From contig CP011392.1 of the NCBI GenBank assembly GCA_001005265.1, positions 930,001 through 994,000 on the forward strand: a stretch of DNA of 64,000 nucleotides, read 5' to 3'. Shown here in pieces: positions 1 to 7,634 of the stretch. This stretch comes from Dehalogenimonas sp. WBC-2 (GTDB taxonomy: Bacteria > Chloroflexota > Dehalococcoidia > Dehalococcoidales > Dehalococcoidaceae). The notes below the pieces were generated by a model. The model searched no databases. It worked only from the letters and a program-made list of their open reading frames with translations, and was not told the origin of the DNA. The number at the start of each line of letters is the position of its first letter. Position 1 is the stretch's first letter. Made by a program: the position numbers and the translations under genes.

Positions 1-232
1 ACCCATACACCCCTTTGGCATTCTCCATATCATATTGCCACCGCGGATTACCGGTTGCTATATCAAGGGAAATCAGACGTCCTGTGAGAGTAGCGTAGTA
101 CAAGTCATCACCAGATACGGTCGCACCGCTCCAGCCCAAAGGCTTACTACCGCCACCCAGACAACCACTGGTTACAACAATCAATAAACACAGCGAACCA
201 ACTAATGCCGCTGTTTTCTTAAGAACACTCAA
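1..232 (-). CDS. PQQ/beta-propeller-type lipoprotein, N-terminal part (cut by window edge)
   Basis: Translating the minus strand from a TTG at 230-232 gives an open frame to the window edge. It starts with a lysine pair and a hydrophobic stretch, then a lipobox-like VTSGC, so it should be a lipid-anchored exported protein. The mature part reads through TLTGRLISLDIATGNPRWQY, the pattern of a BamB/PQQ-type beta-propeller blade (name the act, then compare before and after). A good ribosome site (AAAGGAGA) lies 7-10 bases upstream and overlaps the end of yidD, so it is the last visible gene of the rpmH-rnpA-yidD operon. In many bacteria yidC follows here; this protein may be an accessory to membrane insertion, but that is inference. 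The family call rests on about 75 residues. Confidence 0.7.
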   Translation of the reverse strand, partial: MSVLKKTAALVGSLCLLIVVTSGCLGGGSKPLGWSGATVSGDDLYYATLTGRLISLDIATGNPRWQYDMENAKGVYG

Positions 233-244
233 GGGATTCTCCTT

Positions 245-463
245 TTATAGCCGTTCCGGCACAGGATCATAACCACCTTTATTTAGAGGGTGGCAACGTG
301 CTAAACGTTTAATACCGAGCCAAACGCCCCTCAGTACCCCAAACCGGCTAATTGCTTCATAGGTATAATGCGAACAGGTTGGTTGAAATCGGCAGGAAGG
401 CGGCAATACCCTAGAGATGGTGTGCTGATATAACCTAATTAACCAGAGCGCTGTCTTTTTCAT
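245..463 (-). CDS. yidD: Membrane protein insertion efficiency factor YidD
   Basis: This 72-residue protein has the hallmark YidD core: an N-terminal amphipathic helix ([20 protein letters not shown]), the [12 protein letters not shown] cysteine motif, and [24 protein letters not shown] at the C terminus. YidD is a small membrane-associated protein that assists YidC-dependent insertion of inner-membrane proteins. Its start overlaps the end of rnpA by 29 bases, the usual rpmH-rnpA-yidD arrangement, and the downstream lipoprotein follows within 12 bases. Length and motifs are normal for the family. Confidence 0.96.
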   Translation of the reverse strand: MKKTALWLIRLYQHTISRVLPPSCRFQPTCSHYTYEAISRFGVLRGVWLGIKRLARCHPLNKGGYDPVPERL

Positions 464-812
464 TTTCTGTACTTAATATTCCAATGCGTCCAATTTGTTT
501 CAGGACACTTGCTCTCAGTTCCATGAATTGAGCATCACCAGCCGCATGCCGGGCTATCACCACTACATCCCAGCCGTTTCGCAGACTCACTTGTTGAAAG
601 ATCGCTCTGAGCCGCCGCCTGACCAGGTTGCGGTCAACCGCTCCCCCCACCTTTTTGCTTGTCACAATCCCAACCCTGCTCTTGATGCCACATCCGGCAG
701 CCACCTTCAGCACCAGATATTTATCCGAAACACTTTTCCCCAAACCCATTACCCTTTGGTAATCCTCACACCTGCGTAAGCATCCCTCTCTTTTTCCCGT
801 ATATACCTCCAA
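435..812 (-). CDS. rnpA: Ribonuclease P protein component
   Basis: The 125-residue product carries the RnpA signature: [11 protein letters not shown] near the N terminus, then [27 protein letters not shown], the basic RNR-type motif that contacts the catalytic RNA. It is the protein subunit of RNase P, which matures tRNA 5' ends. It follows rpmH by 13 bases and overlaps yidD. The start is not certain: homologues often begin close to the KREGCLRR segment, and the assigned ATG adds about six residues. The C-terminal tail is slightly long and polar. Confidence 0.93.
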   Translation of the reverse strand: MEVYTGKREGCLRRCEDYQRVMGLGKSVSDKYLVLKVAAGCGIKSRVGIVTSKKVGGAVDRNLVRRRLRAIFQQVSLRNGWDVVVIARHAAGDAQFMELRASVLKQIGRIGILSTENEKDSALVN

Positions 813-825
813 ACAGTAAGTCCGG

Positions 826-966
826 TTAAACGACAGTCAGACGCTTTCTTCCCTTAGCGCGACGTGCTTTTAGCACATCACGTCCGCCCCGCGTGGCCAT
901 GCGAGCCAAAAAACCATGTTCCCGCTTACGGGGAATCTTTTTAGGTTGGTACGTCCTTTTAGGCAC
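826..966 (-). CDS. rpmH: Large ribosomal subunit protein bL34
   Basis: A short reading frame of 46 codons starts at a GTG (964-966) and encodes a very basic protein beginning [19 protein letters not shown] and ending KGRKRLTVV, which is the bL34 pattern, including the central [25 protein letters not shown] ribosome site lies about 8 bases upstream. The gene sits 28 bases after rpsR and just before rnpA. Because there is so little space in front of it, it is probably cotranscribed with rpsF-ssb-rpsR rather than having its own promoter. Confidence 0.96.
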   Translation of the reverse strand: MPKRTYQPKKIPRKREHGFLARMATRGGRDVLKARRAKGRKRLTVV

Positions 967-994
967 TATAATACCTCATTCAAATCTAAGTAAT

Positions 995-1444
995 TTATTC
1001 CTGTGAAGGGTTTACTACAATATCCACTGTCTCTTCGACGGCAGTTTGCACTTGGTCTTGAACAGGCATTACTGTTGATTTATTTTCAATACCTGTTTCC
1101 GCCGCTTTTGGAACGGCAGGACTCATAGTCCAGAAACTACCGGCCAGCCGGATATGCTCAGGGACGAACGGTAAAAGTGCTATAGTACGTGCCTGTTTGA
1201 TGGCCGTAGCCAAAACACGCTGATGGCGGGCACACGTACCGCTGCGGCGTCGTGGATTGATTTTACCACGTTCGGAAATATAGCGGCTAAGCCGCGCCGT
1301 ATCTTTATAATCTATTGTAATATTCTTGTCAGCACAGAAAGCGCAAACCTTGCGTCGTGCCTGAAAACGCCCCCGGCCCCCACCGAAACGGCCAGCTGGG
1401 CGACCGCTTTGCGGCCTCGATCCAAAACTTCTCGCAACTACCAA
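995..1444 (-). CDS. rpsR: Small ribosomal subunit protein bS18 with long C-terminal tail
   Basis: The core of this 149-residue protein is bS18: a glycine/arginine-rich start, [57 protein letters not shown]. The paired cysteines in CAFC and the CARH motif are the zinc-binding type of S18. The core normally ends near LLPF; here about 55 further residues follow, acidic and rich in Val/Thr/Gln, which is unusual. Translation starts at TTG (1442-1444) with AGGAGA six bases upstream. It is third in the rpsF-ssb-rpsR operon. The function of the tail is unknown. Confidence 0.95.
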   Translation of the reverse strand: MVVARSFGSRPQSGRPAGRFGGGRGRFQARRKVCAFCADKNITIDYKDTARLSRYISERGKINPRRRSGTCARHQRVLATAIKQARTIALLPFVPEHIRLAGSFWTMSPAVPKAAETGIENKSTVMPVQDQVQTAVEETVDIVVNPSQE

Positions 1445-1482
1445 GTTCTATCTCCTGTATATTAAAGTATAATGTACTACCG

Positions 1483-1884
1483 TTAAAAAGGAAGGTCTTC
1501 GGGAGCTATCTCACCACTAACATCGCCACTGGAATTATCTCCTGCCGTAACCGGGGCTCGATCCAAAAACAACACCTTGTTTGCCACAATATCAATGCTA
1601 AAATGTTTTTGACCGTCCTGCCCGTCCCAGGTACGTGACTTCAATCGGCCTTCCACATAAACCAACTTGCCTTTTCCCAGCATTTGGTTACACTGTTCAG
1701 CTAATTTATCCCAGGCGGTCACATTGAACCACTCGGTTTCTTTCTTGCGTTCGCCTTCTGAAGTGTTGGTAATCCAGTTGGTGGCCACGCTGAAGGATGT
1801 TACCGGATGACCGCTGGGGGTGAAACGCATTTCTGGTTCACCACCCACATTACCTATAATAATGATTTTATTTAGACTGACCAT
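1483..1884 (-). CDS. ssb: Single-stranded DNA-binding protein
   Basis: A 133-residue OB-fold SSB: SLNKIIIIGNVGGEPEMRFT at the start, TSFSVATNW, TEWFNVTAWDKLAEQCNQML, GKLVYVEGRLKSRTW, and the conserved acidic tip PEDLPF that recruits partner repair and replication proteins. I chose the ATG at 1882-1884 because GGAG sits 7 bases upstream; an in-frame TTG at 1894-1896 overlaps that ribosome site and is less likely. The gene lies between rpsF and rpsR, the standard order. Confidence 0.97.
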   Translation of the reverse strand: MVSLNKIIIIGNVGGEPEMRFTPSGHPVTSFSVATNWITNTSEGERKKETEWFNVTAWDKLAEQCNQMLGKGKLVYVEGRLKSRTWDGQDGQKHFSIDIVANKVLFLDRAPVTAGDNSSGDVSGEIAPEDLPF

Positions 1885-1912
1885 GGATAACTCCAAAACA
1901 AATTTAGACAGT

Positions 1913-2233
1913 TCAGCTTTCCTGTAAGACCACCATATCTCTTAAAACATCTTCCGAAATACGCAGGTCCCCGGTAATCTTCTTAATCAGTGAAGAAGCG
2001 GCGCTGAATTTGAAAAGAACATAGATTCCTTCAAGTTGATGTTTTATTGGGTAAGCCAGCTTACGCTTGCCCCACATGTCTACAGCACCAACGGCTCCGC
2101 CACTAGCGTTTACCATGGAGGTTAAATGAGCAACACCTGCATCTATTTTATCCGGTGTCAACTCAGGGCGATAAATCACCACTAGTTCATAATTACGAAC
2201 CGGCTCCGTACGAGTACGCAGCAATTCGGTCAT
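1913..2233 (-). CDS. rpsF: Small ribosomal subunit protein bS6
   Basis: A 106-residue bS6: RNYELVVIYRPELTPDKID near the start, a GGAVGAVDMWGKRKLAYPIKH core strand, and a C-terminal ISEDVLRDMVVL that matches the RNA-binding end of the family. It is the first gene of the operon, with a promoter about 80 bases upstream on the same strand. bS6 pairs with bS18 on 16S rRNA, and the two genes flank ssb here. Confidence 0.96.
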   Translation of the reverse strand: MTELLRTRTEPVRNYELVVIYRPELTPDKIDAGVAHLTSMVNASGGAVGAVDMWGKRKLAYPIKHQLEGIYVLFKFSAASSLIKKITGDLRISEDVLRDMVVLQES

Positions 2234-2307
2234 TGCTTGATTCTTTTTTTCTTTGACAGCGATAGTAGTGTCCTCCCGTAAACGCTTGTTATCAAAAATA
2301 CCGAGGC

Positions 2308-2336
2308 ATTATAGCATAAGGCTAAGTGGCAAACAA
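2308..2336 (-). promoter_or_regulatory. Sigma70-type promoter of the rpsF operon
   Basis: Read on the minus strand: TTGTTT, 17-base spacer, perfect TATAAT (-10 at 2308-2313). The leader to the rpsF ATG is about 70 bases. It is the only good promoter seen upstream of the whole rpsF-to-yidD gene string. Confidence 0.7.
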
Positions 2337-2643
2337 TATTCAGTAAGCGTCTTTAACATATCCGGGCACTTTGATAAACTGATTGCAATGTCAGCTTTAT
2401 TTTGAAAACTCTTCAAAGTAGTCTTCAATTTCCCCATGGCAGAGCAGAAACGTTTTTTAGCAAAGGTTTTTTGTCGGCCAGAACCTGACCTGCAGGCTGA
2501 TCTCCGTCCCTTAAAGCAATTAAACCTCGACAGGAGTTTTTCCTGATTACCTGAACAAGCAATACACTTGCACCTGGCATGGACAAGTGTTATCATCAAA
2601 TTACAGTGCGGAATTCCCACACTGCGTTCTTGTCTTGGCTTGA
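2337..2643. other. Intergenic region without a recognised gene
   Basis: Between the divergent rpsF operon and the small membrane-protein genes. A minus-strand frame of 115 codons spans it but has no family resemblance, no ribosome site and would cover the rpsF promoter, so I do not call it. I found no strong hairpin. Confidence 0.4.
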
Positions 2644-2655
2644 CGGAGGCGGTCA

Positions 2656-2940
2656 ATGGAGATTGAGTGGGTTCGTGATCTGGTAATTATCATTGCCGGT
2701 ATTCTTATTATCTTAATAAGCCTGGTAGTGTTGCTCTTGGTTATTTACATTTATAGAAAAACCAATACGGTTTATGACAAGTTTCAAATAGTGCTGCAAT
2801 CCCTTGAAAAAACAACAAGCACTGTTGAGGGCTTTACCAGGTACGCCGCCCAGGAACTTATTAAACCTGTTATCGAAATAGCAGCCCTTTTTCAAGGTAT
2901 TAAAGCCGGTATGGATACCCTATTCCACAGGAGAAAATGA
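2656..2940 (+). CDS. Small single-span membrane protein, DUF948-like
   Basis: This 94-residue protein has one N-terminal membrane span of about 25 residues (VIIIAGILIILISLVVLLLV), then a basic stop and a helical cytoplasmic part (VYDKFQIVLQSLEKTTSTVEG) ending in HRRK. This layout resembles DUF948-type general stress proteins but I cannot confirm the family. A GGAGG ribosome site lies just upstream of the ATG. It is followed after 3 bases by a YtxH-like gene, a pairing typical of stress-linked envelope proteins. Confidence 0.75.
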   Translation: MEIEWVRDLVIIIAGILIILISLVVLLLVIYIYRKTNTVYDKFQIVLQSLEKTTSTVEGFTRYAAQELIKPVIEIAALFQGIKAGMDTLFHRRK

Positions 2941-2943
2941 ATT

Positions 2944-3174
2944 ATGAGCAATGATTCTGGAAACAATTTCGCCTTGGGCCTTATTTTAGGAACCGCCATT
3001 GGTATCGGTATCGGGTTGCTTTACGCTCCGTCAACCGGCTCTGAGACTAGAGCATTACTTAAAGAGAAAGCATCAGAGTTCAGCGACAGAGCTGATGAGT
3101 TCGCTGATAAAGTCAAAGAAGGCGTAACGGTGGCAAAAATCAATCTTGAATCCCGTTTGCCATCCACACAATAA
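2944..3174 (+). CDS. YtxH domain protein
   Basis: A 76-residue protein with a glycine-rich N-terminal hydrophobic segment (LGLILGTAIGIGIGLLYAPS) followed by TGSETRALLKEKASEF and an amphipathic helix. The GLLYAP.G.ETR pattern is diagnostic of YtxH/GvpP-like proteins, small stress-associated membrane proteins of unknown biochemical role. It is almost certainly cotranscribed with the preceding gene. Confidence 0.85.
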   Translation: MSNDSGNNFALGLILGTAIGIGIGLLYAPSTGSETRALLKEKASEFSDRADEFADKVKEGVTVAKINLESRLPSTQ

Positions 3175-3264
3175 AATCGTAAAAATTTAATCTACCCGGC
3201 AAAAGTGTTTTTCTGGATAGCCTTTCTTTATGAGTAGCCCCGAAAGACGAGAGGGGAATAACCA

Positions 3265-4395
3265 GTGCAGTTTCAGCACATAATCACACGCCATTGGCGG
3301 ATGATCGTATTCCTTATAGTCTTATTAACCTTTTTCGCGCTTGTTTACACTCTGAGAAGCGTGCTATTGCCCTTTTTACTGGGTCTTTTGTTAGCGTATA
3401 TCATTCACCCGTTGATACTACTGCTTGAGAAACATTCCACTTTCCCAAAAAGACTGGAAAAGCATAAAAGATTAATAATCGTTATTAGTGTTTTACTGGT
3501 TCTACTGACTCTTATCGTGTTGGTAGCCAGCTATATGGTCGCGACGCTGATCAACACCGTTAATGAACTCTTGAATAACGGATCCCAAATATTCGCAGCC
3601 GTCACTAATTATTTTTCCAATTTGCTAGACAGCGTCCGTTCCCAGTTTTCACCCGATATTCAAGCCCGTATCGATGAGTTTATTGCTAGCGCCGCTGGAG
3701 ATTTAGGCAACGCCATCCAGAATATATTTTCACGTAGTTTCGAATTAGTCCCGAACACCATTGGTTTTATTTTCGGTTTTGCCGCTTTGCCGATGTTTTT
3801 GTTCTACCTCTTGAAGGATTGGGAAAAACTAACTCAAGCTCTGTATCACGGATTACCCGGATTAGCTGCGGTGCACACTCGGAATGTACTTAGCATCATC
3901 GGTAACGTATTAGGTCGATATATTCGTGCCCAGTTGCTTCTTGGCAGCATCGTAGGCAGTCTATCATTCATCGGTCTTCTACTGATGAAAGTCAATTTCG
4001 GACTGGCCTTATTACTAGCTATTGTTGCAGGTCTATTTGAGATGGTGCCTACCATTGGTCCCTGGATCAGTGGCCTTTTTGCCGTGGTCATTATCCTGGC
4101 AACATATCCGGATTTACTGATTTGGGTTATCGGCCTCTTCCTAATGATCCAATTACTTGAAAACAACCTGCTGGTACCCCGCGTCCAGGGGCAACTGCTC
4201 CATATTCATCCTGCTATAGCACTGTTGCTCCTGGTGTTAGGCGCATATCTGGCAGGTTTCTGGGGTATTCTGCTAGCCATCCCGCTGATGGCCACAGTTG
4301 TCAGGTTATTCCAATACACTAACGATGTTGCCCGCCTGGAAGATCATAGACCACTTTTGCATTATGACGCTAAACAGTTTGAAACACACCCTTAA
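3265..4395 (+). CDS. AI-2E family transporter (PerM/YdiK type)
   Basis: A 376-residue polytopic membrane protein with about eight hydrophobic segments. An N-terminal pair (IVFLIVLLTFFALVYTL, LPFLLGLLLAYIIHPLI) is followed by an amphipathic soluble part at roughly residues 90-165. A helical bundle closes it with PTIGPWISGLFAVVI and the ENNLLVPRVQG motif typical of the COG0628 family. Members export small molecules (AI-2 in E. coli TqsA) or act in sodium/proton antiport; the substrate here is unknown. The last 32 bases overlap the following YihY gene, so translation is probably coupled. Confidence 0.9.
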   Translation: MQFQHIITRHWRMIVFLIVLLTFFALVYTLRSVLLPFLLGLLLAYIIHPLILLLEKHSTFPKRLEKHKRLIIVISVLLVLLTLIVLVASYMVATLINTVNELLNNGSQIFAAVTNYFSNLLDSVRSQFSPDIQARIDEFIASAAGDLGNAIQNIFSRSFELVPNTIGFIFGFAALPMFLFYLLKDWEKLTQALYHGLPGLAAVHTRNVLSIIGNVLGRYIRAQLLLGSIVGSLSFIGLLLMKVNFGLALLLAIVAGLFEMVPTIGPWISGLFAVVIILATYPDLLIWVIGLFLMIQLLENNLLVPRVQGQLLHIHPAIALLLLVLGAYLAGFWGILLAIPLMATVVRLFQYTNDVARLEDHRPLLHYDAKQFETHP

Positions 4396-5248
4396 TACTG
4401 CAAAGGACAAGGCGCTTTCTGTCAAGTATATCCGAGTAATTGTCGGGACGATTGAAGCTCTTGGGCGTGATGATGCCTCTCATTTGGCTGCAGGTGTTGC
4501 CTACTTCGCAGTATTATCCTTGTTTCCCCTGTTACTGGGATTCATTTCTCTGGCTGGGCTATTTTTACCATCGGCCACAGTACAACAAGCTATTTTTGAA
4601 TTTATGGAACAAAATCTGCCAATCGGCAGTGATATCATAGTAGGAAACATAGAAGACATTATTGCTTCCCGGGGAGTAGTGGGGTTAATCAGTTTAGTGG
4701 CTTTATTCTGGACAAGTGCCAACATGTTTACCGCCATCGGTGTGGCTTTAAACAGAAGCTGCGGTATATTTGAACGTCATCCTTTTTATCTCCGCAAGCC
4801 AAGGGATATTCTACTTTCTCTGGCCGCAGGGTTATTGTTTCTGGTTTCGGGAGTAATACCAACACTAATCAGTCTGTTGCCTGATATCAGTCTGCCAATA
4901 ATTGGCAGCACAAATAACATCTTTGTCCTTTTAATTGGTGCCGTTTTTGCCTGGGCAGTCTTTTTTGTGTTGTATACGTTCTTGCCCACCATACGTAATA
5001 AATGGAGCTATGTTTGGCCGGGGGTTTTTCTGGCGACAGTGTTATTCGAAGCTCTGCGTTATGTCTTTGTTCTTTATGTATCCAATTTCAATTATCAATT
5101 ACTATACGGCACCATCGGTTCAGCTATCGCGCTGATGATTTGGATTTATCTCTCCGCCTTTATCCTGTTAATAGGCAGCGAGTTCAATGGTCAATTACAA
5201 AGGTTGAAGGAAGGCACCCTAAAATTGGATGCCGACAAACCTATTTGA
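4364..5248 (+). CDS. YihY/BrkB-family inner-membrane protein
   Basis: About 294 residues from the ATG at 4364-4366, inside the 3' end of the AI-2E gene. Family marks are DDASHLAAGVAYFAVLSLFPLLLG near the start, LFWTSANMFTAI in the middle, and GSAIALMIWIYLSAFILLIGSEFN at the C-terminal side. Six membrane spans are expected. The family was once labelled RNase BN; its real role is not established. The stop region overlaps the end of the convergent ferredoxin gene by 8 bases. Confidence 0.92.
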   Translation: MTLNSLKHTLNTAKDKALSVKYIRVIVGTIEALGRDDASHLAAGVAYFAVLSLFPLLLGFISLAGLFLPSATVQQAIFEFMEQNLPIGSDIIVGNIEDIIASRGVVGLISLVALFWTSANMFTAIGVALNRSCGIFERHPFYLRKPRDILLSLAAGLLFLVSGVIPTLISLLPDISLPIIGSTNNIFVLLIGAVFAWAVFFVLYTFLPTIRNKWSYVWPGVFLATVLFEALRYVFVLYVSNFNYQLLYGTIGSAIALMIWIYLSAFILLIGSEFNGQLQRLKEGTLKLDADKPI

Positions 5249-5447
5249 CCTTTATATAAACGATTTCATAACACCATGAAATCGCACCTGAAGCACAAAT
5301 GTATTCACAATTATGACAGCCTCGGCAGTCACATCTCTCTGCCTTAACTACAGTATTCTGAATCAACAGCAGCCCGCCGCCTGGGCAGGCCGCTATACAT
5401 AAATGACAACCGCCGCATTTCTGCGTATCAATTACTATTTGATTCAT
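5241..5447 (-). CDS. Minimal two-cluster ferredoxin-like protein
   Basis: A 68-residue protein with two cysteine sets: CGGCHLCIAACPGG, a normal 4Fe-4S binding loop, and CRGCHNCEYIC, a second C-x2-C-x2-C-x3-C set that lacks the usual proline. It is probably a small low-potential electron carrier in the cytoplasm. It lies 51 bases downstream of a Crp-family regulator on the same strand. Its 3' end overlaps the convergent YihY gene. Confidence 0.8.
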   Translation of the reverse strand: MNQIVIDTQKCGGCHLCIAACPGGGLLLIQNTVVKAERCDCRGCHNCEYICASGAISWCYEIVYIKVK

Positions 5448-5498
5448 ATATCTAATGGTATTCTGTTAATTGCAGGTTGTATGTGATGAAAATCATTA

Positions 5499-6230
5499 TC
5501 AGACGGCTATTCTTTCCAATTCATCTTTGTCAATAACAACAATGCGCTGGCGTTCAATCCGGATTACGCCATCAGATTCCAGAGACTTCAGGGCTCTGGC
5601 GATTACTTCACGGACCGTACCAGCCATAGCTGCCAGATCTTTTTGTGTCAATTTCACTGATCCGGCATGGGACAGTTGTCCCAACAGGATTTTAGCAAGC
5701 CGCCCGGTCACCGGACGGAAAGACAGATCAGCCACAAGATCACCAAGTTCCCGGACCTTCTTTCCCAGGGTAACTATGATATTTGCTGCCAGTGGCCCGT
5801 AAAGGCAGGAACGCGCTAAAAGCTCGCGTCCGCTTAGACGGTAAACAATCAGCGGCGTCAACGCCTGCACGCCCGCTGTGGAGCTACCCCCATCAAATGC
5901 CGCAACATCGTTGAAACTGTCGCCAGGACGGGATATAGCCAATATTTGTTCTTTGCCCTCAATAGAAGTCCCGAAGACTTTAGCAGCCCCGCTGGACACC
6001 AGATACAAATATTGGTTCTCATCACCTTCGTTGAGAATTATGGCATCCCGTTCGTAGCCTTCTTTTGTGATTAGTCCTTCAACCTGTTCCAGGTCGTTTG
6101 TTGACAAGTCTGAAAAATAAGGACTGCCTTGCAATACTTCCCTTATACCGAGTAGCGGTAAGGACACGGGTAAACTTGGCGTCAATTCCATCATCTTCCG
6201 CATTATAGAATCATGCTTAGCGGCTGGCAA
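5499..6230 (-). CDS. Crp/Fnr-family transcription regulator
   Basis: 243 residues. The cyclic-nucleotide-binding-like domain covers about residues 30-150 (SPYFSDLSTNDLEQVEGLI, ILNEGDENQYLYLVSSGAAKV, ISRPGDSFNDVAAF). A Crp-type winged helix follows at about 165-235, with recognition segment LTQKDLAAMAGTVREVIARA. There is no cysteine cluster of the FNR type, so oxygen sensing through an iron-sulfur cluster is unlikely; the ligand is unknown. It is divergent from the GT2-GtrA gene and precedes a small ferredoxin gene, a hint that it may control redox functions. Confidence 0.92.
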   Translation of the reverse strand: MPAAKHDSIMRKMMELTPSLPVSLPLLGIREVLQGSPYFSDLSTNDLEQVEGLITKEGYERDAIILNEGDENQYLYLVSSGAAKVFGTSIEGKEQILAISRPGDSFNDVAAFDGGSSTAGVQALTPLIVYRLSGRELLARSCLYGPLAANIIVTLGKKVRELGDLVADLSFRPVTGRLAKILLGQLSHAGSVKLTQKDLAAMAGTVREVIARALKSLESDGVIRIERQRIVVIDKDELERIAV

Positions 6231-6289
6231 GGTTATGACTTCTTCTGTATTTATATCCCTTACCGCTTAGCGAAGCTGCTTTTTTGGGC

Positions 6290-6318
6290 TTGACGCAATT
6301 GCCCGGCTCAGCTAGCAT
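6290..6318 (+). promoter_or_regulatory. Promoter of the GT2-GtrA gene, near-leaderless
   Basis: TTGACG, 17-base spacer, TAGCAT (6313-6318), then only 9 bases to the ATG at 6328. The predicted transcript starts within about 3 bases of the start codon and there is no ribosome-binding sequence. Confidence 0.6.
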
Positions 6319-6327
6319 TAATCTCCT

Positions 6328-7410
6328 ATGAACAATGACAAACCACGCCTTAGCATCATCATCCCCACCTATAACGAAGCCGGCAATATCTTGCCTCTTA
6401 TTGAGGGCATTCATCAAACCCTCGGGGATTATCCTTATTATGTACTGATAGTTGATGATAATAGCCCTGACGGCACCGCAGAAATAGTTAGACAACTCAG
6501 TTCTCGTTTTCCGGTTGATGTTATAGTCCGCACCGATAAACGTGGCTTGGCATCCGCAGTCGTTGATGGCTTCCAGATTGCCAAAGGGGATTTATTGGCA
6601 GTAATGGACGCTGATTTACAGCATCCTCCGGGGGTTTTGAAATCGCTTTTGGATCATGCTCTAGCTGGCGCAGATTTAGTGATTGCCAGCCGTTATGTCA
6701 TTGGCGGCAGTGTCGGTAATTGGTCAGCATTTCGCCGCTTTATGTCCAAAGGGGCTGGCTGGCTGGCTCATATGGTACTTCCTTCTACCAGGGGCATTAA
6801 AGATCCGATGAGCGGTTGTTTCCTGTTTCACCGTGAGATATTGTCAGGCGTAACACTGAGTCCGGTAGGTTATAAGATATTGCTGGAGGTTCTTTGCCTA
6901 TCAAATGCCAGAAAAGTGGTTGAAGTACCATACCGTTTTGAGAACCGCCGCGCCGGACAAACAAAATTGTCCCTATTTACTCAAGGCGACTACATCCGCC
7001 ACCTGTTAAGTTTAATGCGGCGCTCCGGAGAACTAAAAAGGCTCATGAAATTCGTCCTGGTAGGCGGTAGCGGAACGGTTGTAAACCTTGGACTTCTGGC
7101 ACTGCTGAGAGAAGGCGCTGGCCTACATTACTTAATCTCAGGTGCCATAGCCTTTGAAGTATCTGTTATCTGGAATTTCTTACTCAATGACCACTTCACC
7201 TTTGGTGATCGGCGTCGTAAAAACACCGGTCTTTTAGGGCGGCTCAGCCGCTTTAACGTAACTAGTCTGGGAGGTTTTGCCATCTATATTGCTATCCTGG
7301 CATTCTTGACCGAGATAACGGGACTTCACTACCTGGCATCTGCGGCGATAGGTATCTTATCCGCCTTTGGTTGGAATTTCCTTATAAACAGTATGTGGAC
7401 GTGGCGTTAG
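6328..7410 (+). CDS. Polyprenyl-phosphate glycosyltransferase (GT2) fused to GtrA domain
   Basis: Residues 1-230 form a GT2 domain of the dolichol-phosphate mannosyltransferase type: LSIIIPTYNEAGNI, LIVDDNSPDGT, and the metal-binding DADLQHPP. Residues about 240-360 form a GtrA domain with four membrane spans, starting LMKFVLVGGSGTVVNLGLL and ending GWNFLINSMWTWR. The GT2 part should load a sugar onto a polyprenyl phosphate at the inner membrane face and the GtrA part may help flip it. This fusion is common in archaea and Chloroflexota and serves glycoprotein or glycolipid synthesis. The glycan target is unknown. Confidence 0.93.
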   Translation: MNNDKPRLSIIIPTYNEAGNILPLIEGIHQTLGDYPYYVLIVDDNSPDGTAEIVRQLSSRFPVDVIVRTDKRGLASAVVDGFQIAKGDLLAVMDADLQHPPGVLKSLLDHALAGADLVIASRYVIGGSVGNWSAFRRFMSKGAGWLAHMVLPSTRGIKDPMSGCFLFHREILSGVTLSPVGYKILLEVLCLSNARKVVEVPYRFENRRAGQTKLSLFTQGDYIRHLLSLMRRSGELKRLMKFVLVGGSGTVVNLGLLALLREGAGLHYLISGAIAFEVSVIWNFLLNDHFTFGDRRRKNTGLLGRLSRFNVTSLGGFAIYIAILAFLTEITGLHYLASAAIGILSAFGWNFLINSMWTWR

Positions 7411-7634
7411 TCACCAATAATCACCAGCACCATTCCTAACCACAGTCATTAATTTTTGAGGAAAACGGATTTTTGTTTCAATCATGGCAGGCTATCACAT
7501 GCCTTGTCTTAGATAGTAATCCTATCTATTACAGTACCATGGCAGCAGTGATAAATAAATTGCTTTTTTCTAATGCATTATGATAGTTTATTAATGAAAT
7601 TGAACTCTTAATTGAAACGTGGTGTATCGTTAGA

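Noticed and set aside
2309-2656. A 115-codon minus-strand frame between rpsF and the DUF948-like gene
   Set aside because: It covers the rpsF promoter, lacks a ribosome site and reads like random sequence.
4298-4363. N-terminal extension of the YihY protein
   Set aside because: No ribosome site and no conserved residues; the ATG at 4364 gives the family start.
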